Notes: a model not told the origin generated them from the letters alone. A stretch of 35,262 nucleotides of DNA from Chitinophaga pinensis (GCA_945903305.1 CAMDOA010000023.1:1-35262); one strand, 5' to 3'. Shown: positions 1 to 7,850, counted from the first letter of the stretch. A program made the numbers and translations.

Positions 1-60
1 CTTACGAAACTGTGTGTGACGCTTGGCGGGAATTTTTCCCATGCGCATGTAAAAAGGCAT
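1..60 (-). CDS. hmgA: Homogentisate 1,2-dioxygenase, N-terminal fragment (cut by window edge)
   Basis: Read on the minus strand from an ATG at 60, the first 20 codons are open to the window edge. They begin MPFY and contain KIPAKRHTQFRK. This matches the start typical of Bacteroidota homogentisate 1,2-dioxygenase (MPFY...GxIPxKRHTQFR), the iron enzyme that opens the homogentisate ring in tyrosine and phenylalanine catabolism. Only about 5% of a roughly 385-residue protein is visible, so no catalytic residue can be checked; the call rests on the distinctive N-terminal motif alone. It is transcribed divergently from the broken AAA ATPase gene to its right, and its promoter should lie in 61-196. 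Confidence 0.72.
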   Translation of the reverse strand, partial: MPFYMRMGKIPAKRHTQFRK

Positions 61-196
61 CAGGTATTATTTAGCCCGTAAATGTATAAAGCAGATTGAA
101 TAGATTGCTTCAATTGGCGAACTGAATATTCATATGCATGCAGATTAAAATTAAAAACCTTTTCTTCTGTCAGTGTTGATTTTTCAAATCAGCTAA
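61..196. other. Intergenic / degraded 5' end of the AAA gene
   Basis: Between the hmgA start and the first readable AAA codons all plus-strand frames contain stops. The AAA reading frame is closed by TAA at 194-196. A second plus frame runs open from about 103 to a stop at 220-222, overlapping the start of the AAA frame, so a second frameshift in the missing N-terminal part is possible but cannot be placed. The hmgA promoter should also lie here; no clear -33/-7 pair was recognised. Confidence 0.4.
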
Positions 197-995
197 CTGG
201 TTATAAACCGAATCGCTATTAAGCAGCACGGTAACATCCCGTGCCGAGCTGAGAAGCCGCGCATTAATCTGATTGAGGTTTCCGGAAATGCCTATACCAT
301 GACGGAGCGACCGGTTTCTGACAGCTTTGAAATTAAAGACCTTGATGTGAATTATGGATATGGCTTTGCAAAGTTTCATGATGATCTGATGAAACGATTT
401 GCTACCGGTTCAAAGGGATTGGTGTTGTTTCACGGGCAACCGGGCACCGGAAAAACTTACTACATCCGCCACCTGCTGCGCAATATGGCTTCTAATAAAA
501 AGGTGGTGATTTACATGCCGCCCAATATGTTTGACCACCTGGTTGAACCGGTGTTTATTACTTTTCTTTCGAAGGAAATCAGGAACTGGGCGGTACAAGG
601 AAATTTTTGTGTGTTTGCTGATTGAAGATGCCGAACCCTTGCTGGCAATGCGACAGCAAGGAGTGCGCATACAGGGTATTACCAATCTGCTGAACATGAC
701 CGATGGATTTCTTAACGATTTGCTCAACCTGCAAATCATCTGCACCTTTAATGTTGACCTGCGCAAATTAGACAGTGCCTTATTGCGCCCCGGTCGTTTA
801 ATAGCGCGCAAAGAGGTTAAAGCACTGAGTAAATTGGATGCCAATTTACTCGCGCAGCGATTGGGAATAAAACATCATTTTGAAGAGCCCGCCACGCGTG
901 GTGAATTTTATGCAATGCTCGAGAATCAAAACATATTGATTCACGATGTAGCACCCGATAAAGATTCATCAACTCTGATTGATGAAATACTTTAA
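197..995 (+). pseudogene. AAA-family ATPase, frameshifted and 5'-degraded
   Basis: Two plus-strand frames together read as one AAA ATPase. The first (open from 197, first ATG at 299) has a family-like N-terminal stretch (EKPRINLIEV, then a YGYGFAKFHDDL helix) and a Walker A motif, HGQPGTGKT. It stops at 623-625. The second frame, entered at about 605, supplies Walker B-like LLIEDAE, sensor 1 IICTFN and an arginine-finger region LLRPGRL, and ends at 995. Dropping one T from the run at 604-608 joins the frames as ...QGNFVCLLIEDAE..., so a one-base insertion explains the break. Upstream, the frame is also closed by TAA at 194 and lacks a start codon before 299, although the homology-like sequence begins earlier. 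This may be a true pseudogene or a homopolymer sequencing error combined with a second lesion. Cellular role unknown; AAA proteins remodel other proteins using ATP. Confidence 0.75.
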
Positions 996-1003
996 GGATT
1001 GTG

Positions 1004-1073
1004 AAAAGCTAAAAGCTAAAAACTAAAAGCTAAAAACTAACAGCTAAAAGCTAATAGATAATAGCTAAAATCT
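1004..1073. repeat. Heptanucleotide tandem array, 10 copies
   Basis: Ten consecutive 7-bp units with consensus AAAAGCT fill this stretch without gaps: units 1, 2, 4 and 7 are AAAAGCT, units 3 and 5 are AAAAACT, and the others differ at one or two positions (AACAGCT, AATAGAT, AATAGCT, AAAATCT). The array begins 8 bases after the stop of the AAA pseudogene and ends 34 bases before the ATG of the YciI-like gene, so it occupies the promoter/leader region of the latter. Confidence 0.9.
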
Positions 1074-1107
1074 TGTGAACTTTACCATTTACCATTTTAT
1101 TTGATGC

Positions 1108-1566
1108 ATGAAAAATCTGTTCACACTTTTTTTAATTTTAAATTATAGTTTATGTGCTTATAGTCAGTCTGACAATCCGCTATATGATAAAGCATTGGCC
1201 GATTCATTGGGAGCAGATGCTTATGGAATGAAGAATTACATTTTTGTTATTCTGAAAACCGGCCCCAATAAAATTGAAGACAAGAATTTATCGGATAGTC
1301 TTTTTAAAGGTCACATCGCAAATATTAATCGCCTCGCTGATGATGGAAAATTAGTGGTTGCCGGTCCGTTTGGCAAGAATGATAAAACCTATCGTGGTCT
1401 TTTTATTCTGAATGTAAAAACAGTAGCCGAAGCAGAGGCACTGCTGCAAACCGATCCCACGATTCAACAAAAAGTTTTTGAAGTCGAACTAATTCCCTGG
1501 TATGGCTCCGCCGCATTGCCCCTCTATCTCGACTTTCATAAAAAAATAGAGAAGGAAAAAATATAA
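1108..1566 (+). CDS. Exported YciI-like (YCII-domain) protein
   Basis: 152 residues. Residues 1-20 form a signal peptide (short basic start, hydrophobic LFTLFLILNYSLCAYS, then Q), so the protein is probably periplasmic. The remainder resembles YCII/YciI dimeric alpha-beta barrel domains: a beta strand YIFVILKTGPNK (about 44-55), a helix with GHIANINRLADDGKLVVAGPFG (68-90) and a GLFILNV...EAEALLQTDP segment (97-116), the usual end of the fold. Members of this superfamily are small dimers with a possible catalytic or ligand site; the substrate is generally unknown. An exported version is common in Bacteroidota. The gene stands alone, preceded by the heptamer array. The start at 1108 is the first ATG and gives a correct signal peptide. 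Family call fairly secure; function unassigned. Confidence 0.75.
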   Translation: MKNLFTLFLILNYSLCAYSQSDNPLYDKALADSLGADAYGMKNYIFVILKTGPNKIEDKNLSDSLFKGHIANINRLADDGKLVVAGPFGKNDKTYRGLFILNVKTVAEAEALLQTDPTIQQKVFEVELIPWYGSAALPLYLDFHKKIEKEKI

Positions 1567-1620
1567 ACACGGAGCCGGAAGTTCGATTTATAAAAACTCA
1601 AACGATAAATAAATCGCCCA

Positions 1621-1753
1621 ACACCTCCCTAACCCTCCTTGTTAGGAGGGAATAATACAGCGATAGAGAAATGAAATAACCATACATTAAAACCAAAACC
1701 ATATTCAAAATCAAACGCAATCCCCTCTATCAAGAGGGGTTAGGGGGTGTGTC
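1621..1753. repeat. MITE/REP-like element, copy 1 (133 bp)
   Basis: Begins with acacctccctaaccctcc and ends with aagaggggttagggggtgtg, which are imperfect inverted repeats of each other. Each end also folds on itself: ccctcctt..gttaggaggg at the left and cccctctatcaagagggg at the right. The left 44 bp recur almost identically at 1861-1904 and the right 32-33 bp at 1961-1992, while the interior has diverged. No transposase is present, so movement would have to be in trans. Confidence 0.8.
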
Positions 1754-1763
1754 GTCGCGGCTG

Positions 1764-1860
1764 ACACCTCCCTAACCCTCCTTATACCTCATCCGCCTTC
1801 GGCACCTTCTCCAAGAAAAATGGAGAAGGACAATTGCTAAGAATTTATTTTGGAGGGAAT
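1764..1860. repeat. Interrupted third element copy carrying another repeat
   Basis: The left end acacctccctaaccctcctt reappears at 1764-1783, then breaks off. The expected ggagggaat is found only at 1852-1860, immediately before copy 2. The roughly 67 bp between contain a different palindrome-bearing sequence: cctcatccgccttcggca followed by a perfect 9-bp hairpin, ccttctcca (1805-1813) and tggagaagg (1821-1829). This looks like one repeat family inserted into another, though independent juxtaposition is not excluded. Confidence 0.6.
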
Positions 1861-1992
1861 ACACCTCCCTAACCCTCCTTATTAGGAGGGAATAATACAG
1901 CGATGAAAAATTAAATTAACGATTTACAAAAACGCAAACAATATTATACGACATATGCATTCCCCTCTATCAAGAGGGGTTAGGGGTGTGTC
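1861..1992. repeat. MITE/REP-like element, copy 2 (132 bp)
   Basis: Same architecture and orientation as copy 1. The first 44 bp differ from copy 1 at a single position (gttaggaggg versus attaggaggg). The right hairpin cccctctatcaagagggg is identical, and the terminus has one g fewer (ttaggggtgtgtc). The roughly 56-bp interior is only weakly similar to that of copy 1. Confidence 0.8.
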
Positions 1993-2058
1993 TCATTTGA
2001 AGCAAGGACAAGATGTTGCAACAAACGAATCATTATTCATGGTTTCGCCTCTCGTGAA

Positions 2059-2517
2059 TTAATCGTTTCCGCAAAGATTAGAAATTGCCCTTGCTATATT
2101 TCTATCTCTACTCTCCTTGGTTTTTAAGGAAGATATGTAGCGCACAATTTCATTTTGTCGCGATGGCCGTAAATTCCTGAAAGCAATTTTTGCTTCCGGA
2201 TTTTTATTTAATGCTTTTGTAAATTCAGGATTTGGTTTAGTGGTTCGGTCAGAAGAATCGAAGCCCATGGTAATGGTAATTGATTCACCAATTCGTTCAG
2301 GCGAATTTTTCAGGATGGAAGCATTGATATATAACCGCCATTCACCTCTGAATTTCACCAGTGTTTGTTTATACGGTTTTTCATTTACCGTTCCGCATAT
2401 TGGAATAGGTCCCTTGCTTTTATCGGCTTGTTTAAAAATAAAATGAAGTATTTTTTCAGGAACAAATACAAATGGATTTATACCAATTATTTCTATTGTG
2501 GCTCTGAATTTCTGCAT
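2059..2517 (-). CDS. DUF1905 / YdeI-OmpD-associated family protein
   Basis: 152 residues, no signal peptide, predicted cytoplasmic. Residues 1-85 resemble DUF1905, a small beta-barrel: MQKFRATIEI, then a FVFVPEKILHFIF segment, VKFRGEWRLYINASILK, and a glycine-containing ITITMGFD strand. Residues 93-150 match the helical YdeI/OmpD-associated domain: NPEFTKALNKNPEAKIAFRNLRPSRQNEIVRYISSLKTKESRDRNIARAI, i.e. the usual 'L..NP.A...F..L.PS.....V..I..AK..ETR.RRI.K.I' pattern. The two domains commonly occur fused. The biochemical role is not established. The gene is monocistronic and converges on the repeat-dense region downstream of the YciI-like gene. Confidence 0.78.
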   Translation of the reverse strand: MQKFRATIEIIGINPFVFVPEKILHFIFKQADKSKGPIPICGTVNEKPYKQTLVKFRGEWRLYINASILKNSPERIGESITITMGFDSSDRTTKPNPEFTKALNKNPEAKIAFRNLRPSRQNEIVRYISSLKTKESRDRNIARAISNLCGND

Positions 2518-2613
2518 AGTTGAGTTACTGACTTTTAAGTTTTCAATTCATTTTTACAATGATTGAAAATATTAAAATAGTAAAAATAAAAACAGCTGAC
2601 GGGAAGTCAACAT

Positions 2614-2649
2614 ATAAAAAAAAGAGGCTGCCCTTTTGAGACAGCCTCT
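2614..2649 (-). terminator. Intrinsic terminator of the 2673-5792 gene
   Basis: A perfect 8-bp stem, agaggctg (2623-2630) and cagcctct (2642-2649), with an 11-base loop. On the minus strand it is followed by a run of eight T (complement of A at 2616-2623). It lies 24 bp beyond the stop codon of the minus-strand T9SS cargo gene. Confidence 0.85.
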
Positions 2650-2672
2650 ATAAGAAATTTATCTATTAAAAG

Positions 2673-5600
2673 TTATTTCGCTACCACTACTTTTTGCTTG
2701 GTAACACCATATTTATTCTGACCGGCTATCACAAAAATTCCACTACTTAAATTATCTATCACCTGAGTGAAATTGTTATCAGCACTTAAATTGAATGACG
2801 AAATCAAATGACCTGCTTCATCAATGATGTAGTATACACCGGCTTTCTCTCCCTTAACAGTAAAACTTCCGTTGTTCGGATTCGGAAATACAGAAAGCAT
2901 GATTGTTTTAGGAATTGAACTGCTTACCGAAACTTCTTCTTCAGGCTCAATTGCAACCGGACCATGTGCGCCAATTACCAAAGTGTAATCTTCCACTTCA
3001 CCGTAAGTGGATGTTCCGCACGATGTAATGTTCACTCCCGTATTGGAATCAGTCATTCGAATTCTCATTCTCACTGAACCCGAAACTGCAGATACCGGAG
3101 GATTGATGCTGGTTGTATATGGCCCACCACCAACTGCAGAAGTATAAACTGTTTCGCCTGCATCGGTAAATACACCATTGTTATTCCAGTCGCAGAAAAT
3201 GACAACAATAATGGTCGTATAATTTTTTCCTCTTGTAACAGTAATGTTTGTACCCGTTCCAACAGTTACATTGGTTGAAAGCGAGGTGTAGTTTGAATAA
3301 GTAGTAGCACCTGTTGTGTTGCTGATAGAACCCATCACAACTTTTTTAATGTACTGCCGAGTGGTGTTGGTTGAAGATGCGGTGCAATAAGTAACGGCCC
3401 CTGTTACAGTCATTGTAATTGAATTACTTGTAGCAGTAGTTGGACTTGCGCAAGTTGCATTCGAAGTCATAACACAGGAAACAATATTTCCGTTAACTAA
3501 TGATGTGGTTGTATAAGTTGCCGAGTTTGTTCCAACATTAGTGGTTCCTATTTTCCATTGATAAGCTGGAGTGGTTCCACCATTGGTTGGTGTTGCAGTA
3601 AATGTTACTGATGAACCAGATGGTGTTGGATTGGTTCCTGAAGTAATTGCAATAGCAACTGACGGAGTAACTGATGATGAAATGCTGATGATAATATCAT
3701 TGCTTGAAGCCGATACCGGACTTGCACACGAAAGTGATGAAGTCATTATGCAGTTAACTGTTTGTCCGCCTGTCAATGAATTTGTTGAATAAGTTGAAGT
3801 GGTTGTTCCGGTGCTTGAACCATCTACACGCCAGTCATAGGAAGGAGTTGTTCCTCCGTTGGTTGGTGTGGCGGTAAATGTTTTCGATGCATTGGCGCAC
3901 GATGGATTACTGCCTGTTGTTATTGCAATAGAAACAGCAGGGGTTACAGCAGAATTAATAGTCATTGTTATTCCATTGGATGTTGCGGGATTACCTGTAA
4001 CCCCTGAAAGATTAGATGTCATGATACAGGTTACAACTTGTCCGTTTGTTAATGAGGTAGTTGTAAATGTTGGGGAATTGGTTCCATCATTCGAACCATT
4101 CACCTGCCACTGATATGCAGGAGTTGTTCCGCCATTGGTTGGTGATGCAGTAAAAGTTACCGAAGAACCAATGCAGGTTGGGTTGGTGCCGGCAGTTTGT
4201 GAAATAGAAACACCTGCTGCCAATGAACATCCCGGAATCTGATAAGAAAAAATTCTGGTGCGCGATGCGCTTGATCCTGATGTGCCACCCATGTATTCGC
4301 TCGTGCTCCAGAAGGTAACACCATCGGGGTCAAGATTAGTTTGTGCGTAATCACCAACACGGTTAGTGCCTGTTTGATAACCTGTTCCTGCAATGACTAA
4401 AGTTTCAGTAACCGGTAATGTTCCAAGCGGGTCGCAGGTTCTTCTGCCTGTATAATAAAGTCCGGGATAAAGCGATATTGCATTCGACTTGATGTAACTG
4501 ATTCCAATAGAGCCATTGTTATCCATTGCCATAGTACCCATCCAGCGAGTATCAGCATCGGGCGAATAAATTCCTTCCTGATACATGCTCCACACTCCTG
4601 TTGATTGATTCTGCCTTAACTCGCACCATTTAATGTTGCGGGTTGTAGTATTAATTTTCACACCCCAGTTTAAAACCATTGTGTTATAACCTGCCCATGA
4701 TTTCCATTGTGCGCGATACATACACACTCCACCTATTCCATCTAACTTTTGCGTAGTTCCGGGCTGAGGACAATCATTCCAGCTTGAATTATAAGAAGCA
4801 TCAAATGCTGCAGTAGAAACATTAGCAGCTAAAGTAATAGAGGCAGTTGGTGTAACTCCCCAGGTTACTGCCATGTTATAAATATTTACAGCATCAAAGT
4901 ATCCTGCACCCCAGCCGTTGTCGGAATAAGAATAGATTGGGCACGGTGCACCGAGCGGAGGTAAAGCACCATCAGCAGCATCACCAGGCAGAGGACAGAA
5001 AAATCCGGATTTAGGAGGAGAATAATTTACATAAATTGTACGCGCACCGGGAGTTCCGGCAAGTATGGCATCTCTTTCAAAACAAAAAACTTTTTGAGTG
5101 CTTTGATTAGATGTCATGTAATATCCATCAGTCCAAACACTGAACTTCAGATAATCTGGAAACTGCGGTGATACATAAGTGTAAGTGTAATAAGAACCCA
5201 ACGGGTTGTTGGTGGTAGAAACAGCAATATATATTTTCCGGTCAGTGCTTGTACCAAACTGCGCCAAAAACCAGCGGTCAGCAGGTTTATCATACATCAC
5301 AATCGGGTCACCTGAATTTCCGGTTGCCGGAACCCATAAACTTCCCAATGAAGCAGTTAGTAAAACTGCCATTGTGGTTTTATCATACACTTTAAAAGTT
5401 GTGGAGTTAATCATTTGAATATAATGATTGGGACCAACAGCACCCGATGGATCAAACGGACGAAACCCCGAAGCGGTTTGTCCTGCAATATTTGCTTTCA
5501 GACCATCGCCGGGCACATCTCCCATTGTTCCCTGCATGGTAGCAATATCATTGCCGTATTGCGGGCCATCATTTACTGTGAATGGAAACTTTGCAGGCAC

Positions 5601-5792
5601 ACGATTTTCGCGGTCGCGCGATTCTTTTTCCGTATAAATTTTGTTTTCATCCACCGGATTCTCAGTGAAGATATCAATGAGCGGACGGGTTACATGAAAC
5701 TCGGATGCAGTAATTACACCGGTAGTGTTGTCTTGTGCGAACAGCATACTGAACGAACACAAGAGAAGAAGGGAAAGGAAAATTTTCTTCAT
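2673..5792 (-). CDS. Large T9SS-secreted protein with Ig-like repeats, GEVED domain and type A sorting domain
   Basis: 1039 residues. A signal peptide (MKKIFLSLLLLCSFSMLFA|Q) is followed by a roughly 430-residue domain with propeller-like features (FDPSGAVGPNHYIQM, DPIVMYDKPADRWFLAQFG, WTDGYYMTSNQ). Three tandem Ig-like repeats of about 90 residues follow at roughly 526-800, each with TNGGTTPxYxW and a CxMTS strand. A GEVED domain (about 800-943, CDWNNNGVFTDAGE...GEVEDYTL) comes next. The C-terminal region (about 966-1039) is a type A sorting domain: VFPNPNNGSFTV near its start and a terminal KQKVVVAK. These features indicate export by Sec and then by T9SS to the cell surface or medium. The N-terminal module and Ig repeats suggest binding or adhesion; no catalytic motif was recognised. 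The gene stands alone with its own terminator. Confidence 0.85.
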   Translation of the reverse strand: MKKIFLSLLLLCSFSMLFAQDNTTGVITASEFHVTRPLIDIFTENPVDENKIYTEKESRDRENRVPAKFPFTVNDGPQYGNDIATMQGTMGDVPGDGLKANIAGQTASGFRPFDPSGAVGPNHYIQMINSTTFKVYDKTTMAVLLTASLGSLWVPATGNSGDPIVMYDKPADRWFLAQFGTSTDRKIYIAVSTTNNPLGSYYTYTYVSPQFPDYLKFSVWTDGYYMTSNQSTQKVFCFERDAILAGTPGARTIYVNYSPPKSGFFCPLPGDAADGALPPLGAPCPIYSYSDNGWGAGYFDAVNIYNMAVTWGVTPTASITLAANVSTAAFDASYNSSWNDCPQPGTTQKLDGIGGVCMYRAQWKSWAGYNTMVLNWGVKINTTTRNIKWCELRQNQSTGVWSMYQEGIYSPDADTRWMGTMAMDNNGSIGISYIKSNAISLYPGLYYTGRRTCDPLGTLPVTETLVIAGTGYQTGTNRVGDYAQTNLDPDGVTFWSTSEYMGGTSGSSASRTRIFSYQIPGCSLAAGVSISQTAGTNPTCIGSSVTFTASPTNGGTTPAYQWQVNGSNDGTNSPTFTTTSLTNGQVVTCIMTSNLSGVTGNPATSNGITMTINSAVTPAVSIAITTGSNPSCANASKTFTATPTNGGTTPSYDWRVDGSSTGTTTSTYSTNSLTGGQTVNCIMTSSLSCASPVSASSNDIIISISSSVTPSVAIAITSGTNPTPSGSSVTFTATPTNGGTTPAYQWKIGTTNVGTNSATYTTTSLVNGNIVSCVMTSNATCASPTTATSNSITMTVTGAVTYCTASSTNTTRQYIKKVVMGSISNTTGATTYSNYTSLSTNVTVGTGTNITVTRGKNYTTIIVVIFCDWNNNGVFTDAGETVYTSAVGGGPYTTSINPPVSAVSGSVRMRIRMTDSNTGVNITSCGTSTYGEVEDYTLVIGAHGPVAIEPEEEVSVSSSIPKTIMLSVFPNPNNGSFTVKGEKAGVYYIIDEAGHLISSFNLSADNNFTQVIDNLSSGIFVIAGQNKYGVTKQKVVVAK

Positions 5793-6140
5793 GCTTTAGA
5801 AGTTTGGTTGTTGGTTAAGAGGGAATTTTGTTTTTATAAGTAGTAATAGTAGAACCATTATTTTATAAATTATACAAGTGGTTAATTTTTTTATAAAGAA
5901 CAAGGTTCGTTTGGCAAAATGCTGAGTTGAATAAAATATAACGATTGAAAATCCACAATCTCAAAGTCGGGACTTCTGTTTCAGCTGGATCTTTCTTCAA
6001 GTAGACCACCGCAAAATACGGAGTTCGAAACCTGCACATTATAACGCGGGGTCGCTTCGCCGCCCCCACAACATTACAAAGCCGCTAAATAAAAACCGAA
6101 GTGGTTTTGTAAATTATTCCACTATCGCAGATAAGAATTT
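5793..6140. other. Intergenic region, possible repeat remnant, no gene supported
   Basis: 348 bp between two minus-strand genes. It should hold the promoter of the T9SS cargo gene (right of 5792) and the 3' end of the ABC-F transcript. The stretch at about 5950-6075 reads, on the minus strand, as a short open frame containing RTPYFAVVYLKKDPAETEVP. It has no recognisable family, an unusual composition and a GC-rich hairpin-like end (gcggggtcgcttcgccgccc). I read it as a non-coding repeat-like element. No TAnnTTTG element was identified for the cargo gene. Confidence 0.4.
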
Positions 6141-7781
6141 CTAATTTGTTATTTTCTCTAAATACATTTCCGCTCTCAGCTCCTTCACTCTTTTATCATT
6201 TATATATTCATCAAAATCCATCAGGCGGTCAATGATTCCGTTCGGCGTAATTTCAATAATGCGGTTGGCAACAGTCTCCATAAAAGTATGATCGTGCGAA
6301 GTGAGTAATACAATGCCCGGGAATGATTGGCAACCTTCATTAAAACTTTGTATGCTTTCCAAATCAAGGTGATTGGTTGGCTGATCGAGAATAATCACAT
6401 TCGGATTTTGCAACATCATGCGGCTGATCATGCAACGAACTTTTTCGCCACCGCTCAGCACTTCGGTTTTTTTATTTATATCGTCGCCGCTGAATAACAT
6501 TTTTCCAAGATACCCACGAATAAAAGGTTCATCAGCATCAGTAATATACTTCGGCACAAACTGCCGCAGCCAATCCATTAAGTTCAACCCCGAATTAAAA
6601 AACACTTCGTTTTCCTGTGGCAGGTAGGCTTTGTAAACAGTTGTTCCCCACTCAAATTTTCCATGGTCGGCTTTTGCGTGTCCGTTTATAATTTCGAAAA
6701 AAGTAGTTACTGCCAGTGGATCCTTACTCAGTATAGCAATCTTCTCTCCCTTGTGAATGCTGAATGAAACTTTATCAAACAGTTTTCTTCCATCCACTGA
6801 TTTTGAAAGATGATCAACATTTAAAATTTGATTTCCAACTTCGCGCAGTGGACTGAAAATAATTCCGGGATATTTTCGGTTGCTCGGTTCTATCTCATCG
6901 ATGTTTAATTTCTCCAATGCCTTTTTTCTGCTGGTGGCTTGCCTGCTCTTACTGGCGTTGGCTGAGAAACGCGCTATGAAATCAAGCAGTTGTGCCCGCT
7001 TGTCTTCCGTCTTTTTATTCTTATCATTTAATTGTCGCGCCGCTAACTGACTGCCTTCGTACCAGAAACTATAATTGCCGGTGTACACTTTTATCTTGCT
7101 TTTGTCCACATCAGCCACATGTGTGCAAACGGTATCTAAAAAATGTCGATCATGGCTGACTACTAAAACAATGTTTTCATAATCAGCTAAAAAATTTTCC
7201 AACCAAATTATTGTTTCAATATCCAATCCATTGGTTGGTTCATCTAATAATAAAATATCCGGATTGCCGAATAATGCCTGAGCAAGCAACACACGCAATT
7301 TAAAATTGCTCGGGATTTCTTTCATCAACGATTGATGATACTCTTCCTGCACACCCAACTCACTTAAAAAAGTAGCTGCATCGCTTTCGGCCGTGTATCC
7401 ACCCATCTCACCAAACTCGGCTTCTAAATCACCGGCAATTAAAAAATCTTTTTCAGTTGAATTCGGATCGCTGTAAATAGTGTCTTTAATCAACTGAACT
7501 TCCATCATTTTTTTGTGCCCCATCATCACCGTATGCAACACCGTGAATTCATCAAACTCAAATTGATTTTGCTTCAGAAAACTCATTCGCTCTCCCTTGC
7601 CCACTTCCACTGTTCCTTTGTTGGGTTCAATTTCGCCGCTTAGTATTTTTAAGAATGTACTCTTGCCGGCGCCATTAGCTCCTATTACACCATAACAATT
7701 GCCCTTGGTGAAACTGATATTCACTTCATCAAACAACACACGCTTACCATAGCTTAACGAAACATTTCTTGCACTTAACAT
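6141..7781 (-). CDS. ABC-F family ATPase (YbiT-like), second ATP site degenerate
   Basis: 546 residues, no membrane segments: a soluble protein with two ATP-binding domains joined by a charged linker (about 240-300), as in ABC-F proteins that act on the ribosome. Domain 1 has Walker A GANGAGKS (34-41), the YbiT-type substitute for the signature motif (IPSNFKLRVLLAQAL, 156-170), Walker B plus catalytic glutamate LLLDEPTNGLD (177-187) and switch histidine SHDRH (209-213). Domain 2 keeps LSGGEK (442-447) and SHDH (495-498), but its Walker A region reads ILSKDPLAVTT (350-360) with no GxxGxGKS lysine, and its Walker B reads ILDQPTNHLD, with Q467 in place of the catalytic glutamate. Domain 2 is therefore expected to hydrolyse ATP poorly or not at all. 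Family membership is certain; the ribosomal role is by analogy. Monocistronic. Confidence 0.9.
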   Translation of the reverse strand: MLSARNVSLSYGKRVLFDEVNISFTKGNCYGVIGANGAGKSTFLKILSGEIEPNKGTVEVGKGERMSFLKQNQFEFDEFTVLHTVMMGHKKMMEVQLIKDTIYSDPNSTEKDFLIAGDLEAEFGEMGGYTAESDAATFLSELGVQEEYHQSLMKEIPSNFKLRVLLAQALFGNPDILLLDEPTNGLDIETIIWLENFLADYENIVLVVSHDRHFLDTVCTHVADVDKSKIKVYTGNYSFWYEGSQLAARQLNDKNKKTEDKRAQLLDFIARFSANASKSRQATSRKKALEKLNIDEIEPSNRKYPGIIFSPLREVGNQILNVDHLSKSVDGRKLFDKVSFSIHKGEKIAILSKDPLAVTTFFEIINGHAKADHGKFEWGTTVYKAYLPQENEVFFNSGLNLMDWLRQFVPKYITDADEPFIRGYLGKMLFSGDDINKKTEVLSGGEKVRCMISRMMLQNPNVIILDQPTNHLDLESIQSFNEGCQSFPGIVLLTSHDHTFMETVANRIIEITPNGIIDRLMDFDEYINDKRVKELRAEMYLEKITN

Positions 7782-7850
7782 CTATCTGATTTTTTTTGAG
7801 GCGGCGAATGTAAGCCGTTCGCCATTACATTCTGTTTAAAATAATAGGTA

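Larger units (their letters stand above)
1567..2058. other. Repeat-dense intergenic region
   Basis: A 490-bp gap between the YciI-like gene and the convergent YdeI-like gene. It holds no credible gene. Most of it is made of the REP/MITE-like elements listed separately (1621-1753, 1764-1860 and 1861-1992). The remaining 1993-2058 shows nothing recognisable. Confidence 0.7.

Noticed and set aside
170-379. Minus-strand 69-codon open frame overlapping the AAA gene 5' end
   Set aside because: It lies antisense to convincing AAA ATPase sequence, has no recognisable family and covers the Walker-domain N-terminus on the other strand; treated as a shadow.
3571-4113. Plus-strand open frames (3571-3792 and 3859-4113) opposite the T9SS cargo gene
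   Set aside because: They arise from the repetitive Thr/Ser-rich codons of the Ig-like repeats on the minus strand and have no family of their own.
5985-6000. ggagttcgaaacctgc resembling a tRNA T-arm
   Set aside because: No acceptor, D or anticodon arms can be folded around it on either strand.
5863-6069. Minus-strand 68-codon open frame
   Set aside because: No signal, family or start context; composition suggests a non-coding repeat-like stretch, so it is not listed as a gene.
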